Positions 25,209-34,444 of a stretch of 64,000 nt of DNA are shown here, one piece after another; positions within the stretch are counted from its first letter, which is position 1, and each line of letters opens with the position of its first letter. The stretch spans positions 62,001 to 126,000 of the forward strand of contig JAWKMU010000004.1 in assembly GCA_041392065.1 (NCBI GenBank). The letters are read 5' to 3'. The stretch comes from CAJQLB01 sp041392065 (lineage in GTDB: Bacteria; Bacteroidota; Bacteroidia; Flavobacteriales; Flavobacteriaceae). Made by a program: the position numbers and the translations under genes. A model generated the notes under the pieces. That model did not search any database, was not told the origin of the DNA, and saw only the letters and a program-made list of their open reading frames with translations.

Positions 25209-26564
25209 TTATCCAATTTCTTTAAGCATTAAGTCTAAACCTTCTCTTATAATTTTTTGATGTGGTTGTTTAGAAACACATATAAATTCTGTTAACGCAA
25301 AATCTTCAGGAGCAACTTCATACATTCCTAAGGCTTCCATTTCGTCAAGGTCTTTATACATACAAGCCTTTAAAATTTGCATTGGGTAAATATCTAAAGG
25401 AAAAACTTCCTCGTAAGAACCTGTTACAACAAAAGCACGATGCTCACCATTAGTATTCGTGTTTAAGTCGTATTTTTTCTTTGGGTTTAACCAAGAAAAA
25501 GTCATGGCTCTTGATGTTGATACTTTATTGAAAACTGGTTTGTTCCAACCGAAGAATTCGTAATCATCACCTTCTGGAATAATTGTAATAGTATTGCTAT
25601 AATAATCAAGATAACCATCTGGTTTAATATGTTTTCCTGATAATACATTACCTGAAATTATTCTAACTTTTGCATCTTTTTCAACACCATGATCATAAAT
25701 CATTGTAGCAACTTCACAACCTAATTTTGTAGAAAAGTATCTTGGTCTTTTAACTGATGAACCAACTAAAGCCACTACACGTTCTGCATTGAATTTTCCT
25801 GTTAGTAACAATTCTCCAATAATAACAAGGTCTTGAGCATTTACTGTCCAAACGATTTCTCCCTTATTAATAGGATCAACTTTGTTGATTAAGGTGCCTA
25901 CATTTCCTGAAGGATGAGGCCCTGAAACTTTATGAAGTGTTGTTCCTGTTAAATTAGCAAGAGGAGAATTAGCATTCTTTCCAATAGAGATATGAACTTT
26001 TCCTTCTGTTAATTTTCCTAAGGCTGTTACTGCAGCTTGCAATTCCTTTTCTTTACCTTGGAGTGTAAAATCCAAATCAGCACTTAATGGTGCAGATGCA
26101 TAACCTGAAACAAATATTGCTTTTGGAGATTTCTCAGGATTTGCAATGACATCATAAGGACGTTGTTTTACAAATGGCCAACAGCCAGCAGTTAATAATT
26201 TTGACTTTATCTCATCTGCTGATACATTTTCAACATTTAAAGAACCAAAATCTAAATAATTTTGTTCTTTATCTGCTTGAATTTTAATAGATAAAATCCT
26301 TCTTTTTTCACCACGAGTAATTTCAATTACCTCACCAGAAACTGGAGAGGCAAATTTTATTGCTTCATTGGATTTATCATAAAAAACCGTTTCGCCAGCT
26401 TTTAATTTTGAACCTTCTTTAGCAACAAGTTTTGGAATAACACTGTGGAAGTCTTCAGGTCTAATGGTATAAAAGTTACTAATTATAGCAGCTTCTTTAG
26501 TCTTTTCGGCTTCACCTTTAAGATTAATATCTAGACCTTTTTTGATTCGAATGTCGTTTGACAT
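25209..26564 (-). CDS. nqrA: Na+-NQR subunit A
   Basis: A 451-residue cytoplasmic-side subunit implicated in ubiquinone/inhibitor binding; no membrane segment. The N-terminal RIKKGLDINLKGEA is diagnostic, followed by the FASPVSGEVIEI barrel-sandwich motif and ISGPHPSGNVGTLINKVDP-like central motif (around 230-248). First gene of the operon. A TAAATTTG -7 box is 38 bp upstream. Confidence 0.97.
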   Translation of the reverse strand: MSNDIRIKKGLDINLKGEAEKTKEAAIISNFYTIRPEDFHSVIPKLVAKEGSKLKAGETVFYDKSNEAIKFASPVSGEVIEITRGEKRRILSIKIQADKEQNYLDFGSLNVENVSADEIKSKLLTAGCWPFVKQRPYDVIANPEKSPKAIFVSGYASAPLSADLDFTLQGKEKELQAAVTALGKLTEGKVHISIGKNANSPLANLTGTTLHKVSGPHPSGNVGTLINKVDPINKGEIVWTVNAQDLVIIGELLLTGKFNAERVVALVGSSVKRPRYFSTKLGCEVATMIYDHGVEKDAKVRIISGNVLSGKHIKPDGYLDYYSNTITIIPEGDDYEFFGWNKPVFNKVSTSRAMTFSWLNPKKKYDLNTNTNGEHRAFVVTGSYEEVFPLDIYPMQILKACMYKDLDEMEALGMYEVAPEDFALTEFICVSKQPHQKIIREGLDLMLKEIG

Positions 26565-26601
26565 ATTTAATTTTTTGAGTTTAGTTGTCTAAAAATCCGT
26601 G

Positions 26602-26609
26602 CAAATTTA
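26602..26609 (-). promoter_or_regulatory. TAnnTTTG -7 box (TAAATTTG) of the nqr operon
   Basis: On the minus strand 38 bp upstream of the nqrA ATG; an exact match to the -7 consensus. No -33 element is obvious. Confidence 0.45.
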
Positions 26610-26717
26610 CAAATTAAATATGCAGTTTTCATAATAAATGACTCAAAATTTAGTAATGATTTTTTGTGCGATTTTTTAGGCATAGAATTTGTTTATCTTT
26701 ACCGCAAATACCTTTTA

Positions 26718-27965
26718 ATGACTTCAAAATATTTTATTGTATTTATTGCATTTTTTTGGGTTAAATCTTCTGTAAGTCAAGTTGCCGAAGAAGTTGAACC
26801 TCCTTATTATATTAAAACCATCACTTTTAAAAGCAATACAAACGAAAGTGAACTTCCTATTTTACGCTTAGGTGAACGATTACAATTGGAATTTGATGTT
26901 TTGAACAATGAAGAAGCCGATTTTTATTACGTCATAGAACATTATGATTACGATTGGACACCTTCTCGACTTGTAAAGTCAAGATACTTACGTGGTTTTG
27001 ACGACCAACGCATTGTAAATTATGAAAACTCGTTCAACACTTATCAGTTATACTCACATTACAGATTGCAAATTCCAAACAATCAAACACAATTATTGGT
27101 TTCTGGCAATTATATGATGAAAATTTTTGACCAAAATGGTGAGTTAATGTTCAGCCGAAAATTTATGGTTTATGAAGATTTGGCTACAGTTGGTGTTGCA
27201 ATAAAACGCTCAAGAGATGTAAGGTTTATTCACCAAAAGCAATCGGTAGATATTAGTATTGGTTCGTTAAATTTAAATTTCATAAATCCAAAACAAACGG
27301 TTAATGTTAGTATAATACAAAATAACAACCTTAAAACAGCTATTAATGGACTAAAACCACAATACACTCTTGGTAATGAGCTAATTTATAAATATGACAC
27401 AGAGTCAAGTTTTTGGGCAGGAAATGAGTATTTATTTTTTGAAAATAAAAATGTTAGAGGTGCAAACATAGGAGTTCAGTTTTTTGATTTAAAAGAAGTA
27501 TTTCACAATTATTTATACACAGACATTGTAAGAGCTTCACGACCATACACTTACAATCCAGATATAAATGGAAATTTTTTAGTTACTGCTTTAGATACTG
27601 AAAATGTTGACATTGAAGCCGATTATACTGTAATACATTTCTCTCTTCAACACCCTGAAGTATTAGACAAAAACATACACGTTTATGGTAATTTTAATAA
27701 TTACGACATAACTGACAACACCAAAATGACTTTCAACCCAGATTCTGGTGTTTATGAAACACGTTTACTTTTAAAGCAAGGGTTTTATAATTACAAATAT
27801 GTTATGGTCGATAAAAACAACAATGTTGATGAAGGAGCCATAAGTGGAAATTTTGACCAAACCGAAAACAATTACAAAGTTTTGGTTTATTACAGAGATT
27901 TAGGAGGTTTATATGACAAAATTATTGGTCTTGGAGAGTCATCATCGACTTTAATTACCAATTAA
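26718..27965 (+). CDS. DUF5103 protein, type IX secretion system plug
   Basis: 415 residues from the ATG at 26718 (MTSKYFIVFIAFFW), which begins a signal peptide ending at VSQ; the longer frame from 26664 starts upstream of a TATCTTTA promoter-like box and is rejected. The protein belongs to the DUF5103 family, whose Flavobacterial member was found closing the periplasmic side of the SprA translocon. Motifs: PYYIKTI, YYVIEHYDYDW, SRYLRGFDD and a C-terminal immunoglobulin-like region resembling a glycogen-binding fold (VYGNFNNYD). Expected in the periplasm with the T9SS. porT and a T9SS cargo protein are also in this window. Confidence 0.85.
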   Translation: MTSKYFIVFIAFFWVKSSVSQVAEEVEPPYYIKTITFKSNTNESELPILRLGERLQLEFDVLNNEEADFYYVIEHYDYDWTPSRLVKSRYLRGFDDQRIVNYENSFNTYQLYSHYRLQIPNNQTQLLVSGNYMMKIFDQNGELMFSRKFMVYEDLATVGVAIKRSRDVRFIHQKQSVDISIGSLNLNFINPKQTVNVSIIQNNNLKTAINGLKPQYTLGNELIYKYDTESSFWAGNEYLFFENKNVRGANIGVQFFDLKEVFHNYLYTDIVRASRPYTYNPDINGNFLVTALDTENVDIEADYTVIHFSLQHPEVLDKNIHVYGNFNNYDITDNTKMTFNPDSGVYETRLLLKQGFYNYKYVMVDKNNNVDEGAISGNFDQTENNYKVLVYYRDLGGLYDKIIGLGESSSTLITN

Positions 27966-28068
27966 CCATATATTATGTTAAATTTTAGTTGTATTCTCTA
28001 TTTTTGCAAATTCATTCAATGACTATTGAATATTTTTTATAAATTTATTTTTCATTTTTAAAAAATAG

Positions 28069-28455
28069 ATGGTACAACAAGTAACAAAAGGCATAAAAAT
28101 TTCGGTCGAAACCAATTTTGAAGGCACTTTTTATAAAAACTATAAAGTACATTTTGCTTTTGGCTACATGGTTACTATTGAGAATCAAAGTAAAGATACT
28201 GTTCAACTAAACTCTCGTCATTGGGAAATACTTGATGCTTTAAATAACACAGAATTTGTTGATGGCGAAGGTGTTATAGGAAAAAAACCTGTTTTAAAAC
28301 CTGGAGAATCGCATACATACACCTCAGGTTGTTTACTGACTTCACCTTTTGGCGCAATGCAAGGACATTACAATATGGTAAATCTTAACAATACAAGTAA
28401 ATTTAAAGTTACCATTCCAGCATTTAAGTTAAGTGCTCAGTTTGCGCTTAATTAA
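28069..28455 (+). CDS. apaG: ApaG family protein
   Basis: A 128-residue single fibronectin/immunoglobulin-like domain. Diagnostic motifs are FAFGYMVTIENQS (about 27-39), RHWEILDA, VDGEGVIGKKPVLKPGESHTY (split around 65-85) and MQGHYNMV. Linked to Co2+/Mg2+ homeostasis by bacterial genetics, with unclear biochemical function. Convergent with the DUF6695-like gene, overlapping by 8 nt. Confidence 0.94.
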   Translation: MVQQVTKGIKISVETNFEGTFYKNYKVHFAFGYMVTIENQSKDTVQLNSRHWEILDALNNTEFVDGEGVIGKKPVLKPGESHTYTSGCLLTSPFGAMQGHYNMVNLNNTSKFKVTIPAFKLSAQFALN

Positions 28456-29449
28456 GCTTTTCTTTTAGTTCAAATTTATACACTTTGTTTTGTTGCTCTA
28501 TATGAAAAAAAGCGCAGTTTGAATATTGAATAAATTTGTAGTCCTTGTCATAATCAAAAGAAGTGTCGCTTATTGCATATAATCCATTAACATCAATATT
28601 TCCGTGAGGTGAAATACGCCTAAATCGATATAAGTGTGCTATCTCTGAAGTATACAATTCAAACCAAGCTCCAGCTGCAATACCATCTAACCACTGAGCG
28701 TGTTGGCTTTTTGTATCTGTCTGTAAAGACTCTAAAGTTCCTTTAAAATTTGGTGTGTGATTTTTTAAACGATCTAAAAAATAACGTCTATTATCTTTTT
28801 TTACTGATGATTGATACTTTGATATGTCGCCTTTCTCACTAACCTCATAAACATAATTTTCGGTATCAGCAATAACGACATTTCCAATAGTACTAGGCGT
28901 AAACCATTTTGATTGCTTTAAGCGTTTTTTAATTTTTGAGTTGGTTACAGATGCAATTAAACTATCTGTTACAAATCGCGCACAATTGCAAGCATTCTTG
29001 ATAAATGCAGCATAACGTATAAAATGCTTATTTTGCATTCTGGTGATGTGACTTCTTGCTTTTTTGTAATCAATAGCATTGCAAACAGAAGCTATTAATT
29101 TTCCATCTCCATGAGTTAGTTTTGGATGTGTAGCTAGGAACTCAAAAATTTCATTTAGGTTTTTAATCTTATCTTCTTTAATTTCAGCTTTTAAGGGAAA
29201 ATCCAGTTCGTGATCTGTATCTTTTCCTCTTACACGTCCATTAGGAATTGGTGTTATATAACGTCCGAAATCGTGATACTCTAAAATTCCTGTAGTTTTA
29301 TCAATTAACACAAGCGCTGCATGACCAGCTCTTACGTAATTTTTTTTTCCAATTCCCAAGTAATGCATATAAGGTGAGTACCATTCATCTGCAACCATAA
29401 CAATGGTTTCAGGATAAGCTAAGGTTAAAATGATTCCAGAATTAGTCAT
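28448..29449 (-). CDS. DUF6695-like conserved protein
   Basis: A 333-residue cytoplasmic protein without signal peptide. It opens with TNSGIILTLAYPETIVMVADEW-like sequence (residues 2-23), and includes ALVLIDKTTG and YEFHDFGRY-like YHDFGRYITP, reminiscent of an N-terminal nucleophile or amidase scaffold. NACNCARFV near residue 150 could provide a catalytic cysteine, but this is inference. I place it, with moderate confidence, in the Flavobacterial family DUF6695. It overlaps the NRDE gene by 8 nt, so the two are translationally coupled. Confidence 0.65.
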   Translation of the reverse strand: MTNSGIILTLAYPETIVMVADEWYSPYMHYLGIGKKNYVRAGHAALVLIDKTTGILEYHDFGRYITPIPNGRVRGKDTDHELDFPLKAEIKEDKIKNLNEIFEFLATHPKLTHGDGKLIASVCNAIDYKKARSHITRMQNKHFIRYAAFIKNACNCARFVTDSLIASVTNSKIKKRLKQSKWFTPSTIGNVVIADTENYVYEVSEKGDISKYQSSVKKDNRRYFLDRLKNHTPNFKGTLESLQTDTKSQHAQWLDGIAAGAWFELYTSEIAHLYRFRRISPHGNIDVNGLYAISDTSFDYDKDYKFIQYSNCAFFHIEQQNKVYKFELKEKLN

Positions 29450-30167
29450 TTACAGATATTGGAAATTTGAATAATTGCTCAGATTTTGATTTGGTTTGAA
29501 GGTTTTCAAAGCTCATGCTAACCTCGTTATATGATTTTACAATTTGAGTAATACTTGTGGTTTTTACAAAAAATCTGTTCATTATTACACCAAAATTTTC
29601 ATTTCCATTTCCAGCAGTTTTATGAAACATCATTATAGTATTTGAAGATAATTCATATTCTTTTTTAAAATCATTAAACCACTGCAATCGCTCTTGTTTC
29701 ATTTGGGCATTATACAAAGATGAGGACGACCAAATTTTTGGCTCTAAAGGCAAATCACTAAAATGCTTATTTTCCCCATCCCAAACTAGTTCTTTAAACT
29801 CCATTTTAGTATTCCATTCAACAATAACCAAAGTAAAGGGCTCAATGTCATCTAAATTATAATCTTCTATGGCTTTATTAAGATTATCTGCAACTAACAA
29901 ATCTTTCAAAACTACACCTCTACTTAATCTATAATTTAGTTTACGTTCATGTGCTTCAAACCCACCATTCAACACACACAACACACGTTGTTTTTCACTA
30001 ATTCCAATCCAAGAACCACCTGCAACCTCATCTTTAGGAAATAAAAGTTTGGTTTTATTTATTTCGTAAAACTCTGGAGATAATGTTGTTCGGTTTGGTG
30101 CTTCATCTCTATTTGAAGTCAGCACAAAATCGTTTGTTCCTTTAGGAATAAGGGTTACTGTACACAT
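29442..30167 (-). CDS. NRDE family protein (TANGO2-like)
   Basis: A 241-residue protein beginning MCTVTLIPKG with the family-naming motif NRDE (SNRDEAPNR, residues 19-27) and GGSWIGISEKQ (46-56). Cys2 would become the N-terminal nucleophile after methionine removal if it acts as an Ntn-type hydrolase. The eukaryotic relative TANGO2 has been linked to heme or lipid handling, but the bacterial role is unknown. First gene of a two-gene unit with the DUF6695-like gene. Confidence 0.88.
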   Translation of the reverse strand: MCTVTLIPKGTNDFVLTSNRDEAPNRTTLSPEFYEINKTKLLFPKDEVAGGSWIGISEKQRVLCVLNGGFEAHERKLNYRLSRGVVLKDLLVADNLNKAIEDYNLDDIEPFTLVIVEWNTKMEFKELVWDGENKHFSDLPLEPKIWSSSSLYNAQMKQERLQWFNDFKKEYELSSNTIMMFHKTAGNGNENFGVIMNRFFVKTTSITQIVKSYNEVSMSFENLQTKSKSEQLFKFPISVND

Positions 30168-30224
30168 GAGTTTTTAAGTCTGTAAACCGTTGAGCAACTT
30201 ACAAAAATATCGTTAAAAAAATCG

Positions 30225-30232
30225 TAACTTTG
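30225..30232 (+). promoter_or_regulatory. TAnnTTTG -7 box (TAACTTTG) of pruA
   Basis: An exact -7 consensus 37 bp upstream of the ATG at 30269. It supports that ATG over an upstream start at 30230, which would lie within the box. Confidence 0.5.
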
Positions 30233-30268
30233 CAGTCATTTTTAATAACTACAAAATCAAAATATATT

Positions 30269-31894
30269 ATGGGAAAAGGTTTCTTTAACGTACCAATTGC
30301 AGTAAACGAACCTGTAAAAGGCTATGCTCCAGGATCTCCAGAACGTGAAGCTGTTTTAAAAGCATATAAAGAGATGTTTAATAGTAAAACTGATGTGCCA
30401 ATGTACATAAATGGTAAAGACGTTACTACTGGAAACACAAGAACTATGTCTCCTCCTCATGACCACAAACACATTGTTGGTCAATACCATATAGCAGAAC
30501 AAAAGCATGTAGAAGAAGCTATTGCAACTGCTTTAGAAGCAAGAAAAACCTGGTCGCAACTACCTTGGGAGCAACGTGCAGGAATCTTTTTAAAAGCAGC
30601 CGAATTAATCGCAGGACCATACAGAGCCAAAATAAATGCTGCAACTATGATTGCACAATCTAAAACAGTGCATCAGGCTGAAATTGATTCGGCTTGTGAG
30701 CTGATAGATTTTTTGCGTTTCAACGTTCAGTTCATGACTGATATTTATATGGAACAACCTGAAAGCACTACAGAAGCTTGGAACCGTATCGAGTATAGAC
30801 CTCTTGAAGGCTTTACTTATGCTGTAACACCTTTTAACTTTACTGCTATTGCAGGAAATCTTCCATCTTGTATGGCTCTAATGGGAAATGTTGTGGTTTG
30901 GAAACCAAGTGATAGCCAAGTATATTCTGCAAAAGTTATTATGGATGTTTTTAAAGAAGCTGGAGTTCCTGCAGGTGTTATTAATGTTGTATTTGGTGAT
31001 CCAGTAATGATTACGAACACTGTAATGGCAAGTCCTGATTTTTCTGGTCTGCATTTTACTGGTTCAACATTTATTTTTAAAGAACTTTGGAAACAAATAG
31101 GGTACAACATTCACAATTATAAAACTTATCCAAGAATAGTTGGTGAAACTGGTGGAAAGGATTTTATTGTTGCTCATAAAACTGCCAATGCGAAACAAGT
31201 AGCGACAGCAATTTCTAGAGGTGCTTTTGAATTTCAAGGTCAAAAATGTAGTGCAGCTTCAAGAGCATATATACCAACCAACTTGTGGAGTGATGTAAAA
31301 AAATATCTATTAGAAGATATCAAATCATTTAAAATGGGTTCACCAGAAGATATGAGCAATTTTATCACTGCTGTGATTCATGAAGGTTCTTTTGATAAAT
31401 TGGCAAAGTATATTGACCAAGCCAAAACTGATAAAAATGTTGAGATTATCGCTGGCGGAAACTACGATAAAAGCAAAGGTTATTTTATAGAACCTACTGT
31501 AATTGTATCCAAAGACCCAAAATACACAACCATGTGTACAGAGTTATTTGGTCCTGTCATAACCATTTATGTGTATGATGAAAATAAATACTCTGAAACT
31601 TTAAAGTTGGTTGACGAAACAAGCGAATATGCATTAACAGGTGCTATTTTAGCAACTGATAGATATGCTATAGACGAAGCCACCAAAGCACTTCAAAACA
31701 GTGCTGGAAACTTCTACATTAACGACAAACCAACAGGAGCTGTGGTAGGACAACAACCTTTTGGTGGTGCAAGAGCTTCAGGAACCAATGACAAAGCTGG
31801 TTCTGCTCAAAACTTATTACGTTGGGTGTCTCCAAGAATGATAAAAGAAACCTTTGTAACTCCTACTAATTACAGATACCCTTTTTTAGGATAA
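30269..31894 (+). CDS. pruA: L-glutamate gamma-semialdehyde dehydrogenase (P5C dehydrogenase)
   Basis: Oxidises glutamate semialdehyde to glutamate with NAD+, the second step of proline catabolism. 541 residues from the ATG at 30269. Aldehyde dehydrogenase motifs: FNFTAIAGNLP (189-199), the cofactor loop FTGST (263-267), catalytic Glu293 in VGETGGKDF and nucleophile Cys327 in QGQKCSAASR. The stand-alone form (no PutA fusion) resembles the eukaryotic ALDH4-like enzyme. Proline dehydrogenase is not in the window. Ends with a terminator. Confidence 0.95.
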   Translation: MGKGFFNVPIAVNEPVKGYAPGSPEREAVLKAYKEMFNSKTDVPMYINGKDVTTGNTRTMSPPHDHKHIVGQYHIAEQKHVEEAIATALEARKTWSQLPWEQRAGIFLKAAELIAGPYRAKINAATMIAQSKTVHQAEIDSACELIDFLRFNVQFMTDIYMEQPESTTEAWNRIEYRPLEGFTYAVTPFNFTAIAGNLPSCMALMGNVVVWKPSDSQVYSAKVIMDVFKEAGVPAGVINVVFGDPVMITNTVMASPDFSGLHFTGSTFIFKELWKQIGYNIHNYKTYPRIVGETGGKDFIVAHKTANAKQVATAISRGAFEFQGQKCSAASRAYIPTNLWSDVKKYLLEDIKSFKMGSPEDMSNFITAVIHEGSFDKLAKYIDQAKTDKNVEIIAGGNYDKSKGYFIEPTVIVSKDPKYTTMCTELFGPVITIYVYDENKYSETLKLVDETSEYALTGAILATDRYAIDEATKALQNSAGNFYINDKPTGAVVGQQPFGGARASGTNDKAGSAQNLLRWVSPRMIKETFVTPTNYRYPFLG

Positions 31895-31915
31895 AAGTAA
31901 ATAACTCTCTTATTT

Positions 31916-31949
31916 AAAAACCCTTAACCTAATTGTTTAAGGGTTTTTT
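31916..31949 (+). terminator. Rho-independent terminator after pruA
   Basis: Stem CCCTTAA/TTAAGGG (31921-31927 with 31937-31943), then a T-run. Confidence 0.85.
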
Positions 31950-32006
31950 ATTAACTCATATTGAGATTTCTTTGTATATTGAAATGCTATTAATTAAACA
32001 ATTATT

Positions 32007-33629
32007 ATGAAAAAAAATTACTTATTGATTTTATTTTTACTTCCTTCAATTTTATTATCACAAACCGAAAGTGCCATTTTAAATATTGATGCAACCATTC
32101 CTTATCAAGGTGAAGGTGAAGCAATACCACTATTAGGAAGTGCAGAATACAAAATTTTTTACAGTGGTAATGATGCTGTAATAGACAAACCAATCATTTT
32201 TGTAGACGGTTTTGACCCAAATGATTCAAGAGATATACCATCTATGTATAGCTTACTCGATTATGGAAGTCCAACTCAAAATCTTGGAGATATTGTAAGG
32301 TCTGAAGGTTTTGACCTTATTGTTTTAAACTTCCCAGAAGAATATTTTAGTCCAACAGATGGAACCTCAATTATTAGAGGTGGAGCAGATTTTATACAGA
32401 GAAATGCATTCATTTTAGTAGAACTCTTAAATGTTATTAATAGTTTAAAAGTTGGTGCTGAAGAAAATGTAATTATTGGCCCAAGTATGGGAGGACTAAT
32501 TTCGCGTTATGCTTTAGCTTACATGGAAGACCAAAGTATGGATCACGAAACACGTTTGTATGTCTCATTCGATTCTCCTCATCTTGGAGCGAATGTACCA
32601 ATCGGAATTCAATATACGTTTAATTACATGTTAAATGGCGATCCTGGAGTAACAGATTTGCAACCATTGGTTGATGGCTTGCTTAACAGCTCAGCAGCAA
32701 AGCAAATGCTCATTGACCACTACTTAGGACATGTAAATAGTGGTGGTGTTAACCAAGATGGATCCACACATACACCAAAAGGAGCTCCAAATTTTAGAGA
32801 TGCTTTTCAAACCGAATTGGATGCTTTAGGTTTTCCGCAAGATTCAAGAAACATTGCTGTTGCCAATGGTAGTGGCACAGGACAACAAACAGGAACTCCT
32901 GGTATGGAACTCATAAACCATGTTTTTAACATCGCAACTGGAACAGATGCCACTGTAGACATTCATTTTGCTCCTCTTGCTTCTCAAAGTATAACTGTTT
33001 CAGATATTTCAGTAACTTTTTTTGGTTTTCCATTGTTTTCTTTTTCTGCCACAGCAGAATCAACCGCCTTATCTGATGGCATTGATAGTGCTCCAGGTGG
33101 TCTTTTTGACCTTTATTCTTTTGATGACGGAACAAATGCTTTGGTTACCGAGTTTGTTAACAACTTAAATTCTCAATATTTTAACTTCATACCAACTTTA
33201 AGTAGCCTTGCCATTGGCAGTGAAACTGATTGGTATGCAGTACCAAATGAAAATGATTCCCCTTTTGATAATGTTTATATTCCTACAAACAATGAACCTC
33301 ATGTAATGTTAACTGAAGGTGTAACCGGAAATGTTGAATTTGTGCTTCAAGAAATTAGACAAGGTACTTTAAGCATAGGAGAAATAAATAATTATAATAT
33401 AAAACTGGCAGAAAATCCTATTTCAAAAGAACTAACTATTTTATCAAACAAAAACATAGATAAAGCCGAAATAATCATTGTGGATTTAACAGGTAAAATA
33501 GTGTATAAAAACAAGATTTCTTTAACAAATAAAACCAGAATACCTTTAGAGCTATCATCTGGACTTTATGTTTTAAATATTACCAACAGAAATAAAGTAT
33601 TCAAAACTAAATTGGTAGTTAATAACTAA
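32007..33629 (+). CDS. Secreted esterase/lipase-like alpha/beta hydrolase with T9SS sorting domain
   Basis: 540 residues. The signal peptide ends near LLSQ (18-19). The alpha/beta-hydrolase core (about 60-300) has the nucleophile elbow GPSMGGLISRY, with Ser160, and a downstream FDSPHLGANVPIG motif typical of lipases/PGAP1-like hydrolases. The last 80 residues (about 460-540) form a type A T9SS C-terminal sorting domain: AENPISKELTI, IVDLTGKIVYK and SSGLYVLNI are the conserved blocks. Expected to be exported by the T9SS and anchored or released at the surface. The substrate is unknown. Confidence 0.88.
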   Translation: MKKNYLLILFLLPSILLSQTESAILNIDATIPYQGEGEAIPLLGSAEYKIFYSGNDAVIDKPIIFVDGFDPNDSRDIPSMYSLLDYGSPTQNLGDIVRSEGFDLIVLNFPEEYFSPTDGTSIIRGGADFIQRNAFILVELLNVINSLKVGAEENVIIGPSMGGLISRYALAYMEDQSMDHETRLYVSFDSPHLGANVPIGIQYTFNYMLNGDPGVTDLQPLVDGLLNSSAAKQMLIDHYLGHVNSGGVNQDGSTHTPKGAPNFRDAFQTELDALGFPQDSRNIAVANGSGTGQQTGTPGMELINHVFNIATGTDATVDIHFAPLASQSITVSDISVTFFGFPLFSFSATAESTALSDGIDSAPGGLFDLYSFDDGTNALVTEFVNNLNSQYFNFIPTLSSLAIGSETDWYAVPNENDSPFDNVYIPTNNEPHVMLTEGVTGNVEFVLQEIRQGTLSIGEINNYNIKLAENPISKELTILSNKNIDKAEIIIVDLTGKIVYKNKISLTNKTRIPLELSSGLYVLNITNRNKVFKTKLVVNN

Positions 33630-33636
33630 CCATAAT

Positions 33637-33670
33637 CAAAAAAAAGGCCTCACTATTTGAGGCTTTTTTT
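33637..33670. terminator. Bidirectional terminator between the lipase gene and rsmG
   Basis: Stem GCCTC/GAGGC (33647-33651 with 33659-33663), A-run before, T-run after; its right end overlaps the rsmG stop codon. Confidence 0.85.
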
Positions 33671-34301
33671 ATGGTTTGTATTTTAAAGGCAAATGCACTA
33701 CTTTTTTAGTTTCGAAAAAATCCTCTTCAAAGTAATCTGATAAATTGTATAAGGTAGCTTTAGGAAAGTTCTGCAATTCTTCAGTTAAATCGCCTCCTTT
33801 TAAATATAAGATGCCGTTTTTTAACTCATGATTGCATTTTTTGTTGATTTTATGTTTTACCCAACCAACAAAACTTGGCATTGCAGTAACTGCTCGACTT
33901 ACAATAAAATCAAAAGTTTCATCAATGTCTTCTGCACGTTTATGAGATGTTTTTACATTGGTTAAACCTAAAGATTTAGTAACAGCGTCAACCACTTTTA
34001 ATTTTTTATTAATACTATCTACCAAATGAAATTTGCATTCTGGATATAGTATAGCTAATGGAATTCCAGGAAAACCTCCACCTGTTCCAACATCCATAAT
34101 TGTAGCTCCATCATTAAACCGAACAACTTTTGCAATCCCAAGTGAATGCAATACGTGACGCAAATAAAGTTCGTCAATATCTTTCCTTGAAACCACATTA
34201 ATTTTAGAGTTCCAATCTGAATACAAATTATTCAACTTGCTAAATTGCTCTTTTTGAATTTCGGTGAGATCAGGAAAATACTTCAGGATTAATTCCATCA
34301 A
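33669..34301 (-). CDS. rsmG: 16S rRNA (guanine527-N7)-methyltransferase
   Basis: Methylates G527 (E. coli numbering) of 16S rRNA using SAM. The 210-residue protein shows the GidB signature: KINVVSRKD and HVLHSLGIAK, then the SAM loop DVGTGGGFPGIPLAI (about 70-84) and the FIVSRAVTAMP motif. Length fits the family. Monocistronic, with the desaturase gene divergent upstream. Confidence 0.96.
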   Translation of the reverse strand: MMELILKYFPDLTEIQKEQFSKLNNLYSDWNSKINVVSRKDIDELYLRHVLHSLGIAKVVRFNDGATIMDVGTGGGFPGIPLAILYPECKFHLVDSINKKLKVVDAVTKSLGLTNVKTSHKRAEDIDETFDFIVSRAVTAMPSFVGWVKHKINKKCNHELKNGILYLKGGDLTEELQNFPKATLYNLSDYFEEDFFETKKVVHLPLKYKP

Positions 34302-34380
34302 ATTGTTTAATTTTAAGCAAAATTAATTATTTTAGGTCTATAATAAAGAGATTGAAAAAGAATTACCTTTTATAATTAAT

Positions 34381-34388
34381 TATATTTG
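34381..34388 (+). promoter_or_regulatory. TAnnTTTG -7 box (TATATTTG) of the desaturase gene
   Basis: An exact -7 consensus 56 bp upstream of the ATG at 34445; it predicts a leader of about 50 nt. A TTG at 34352-34354 is slightly too far upstream to be a confident -33. Confidence 0.5.
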
Positions 34389-34444
34389 CATCTTATTATG
34401 TAAAACGATTAATAGCTCGTTATTATACAGATAACAAACAAAAC

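Noticed and set aside
26664..26717. Upstream start of the T9SS plug gene
   Set aside because: It would precede the promoter-like TATCTTTA box and push the signal peptide 18 residues inward.
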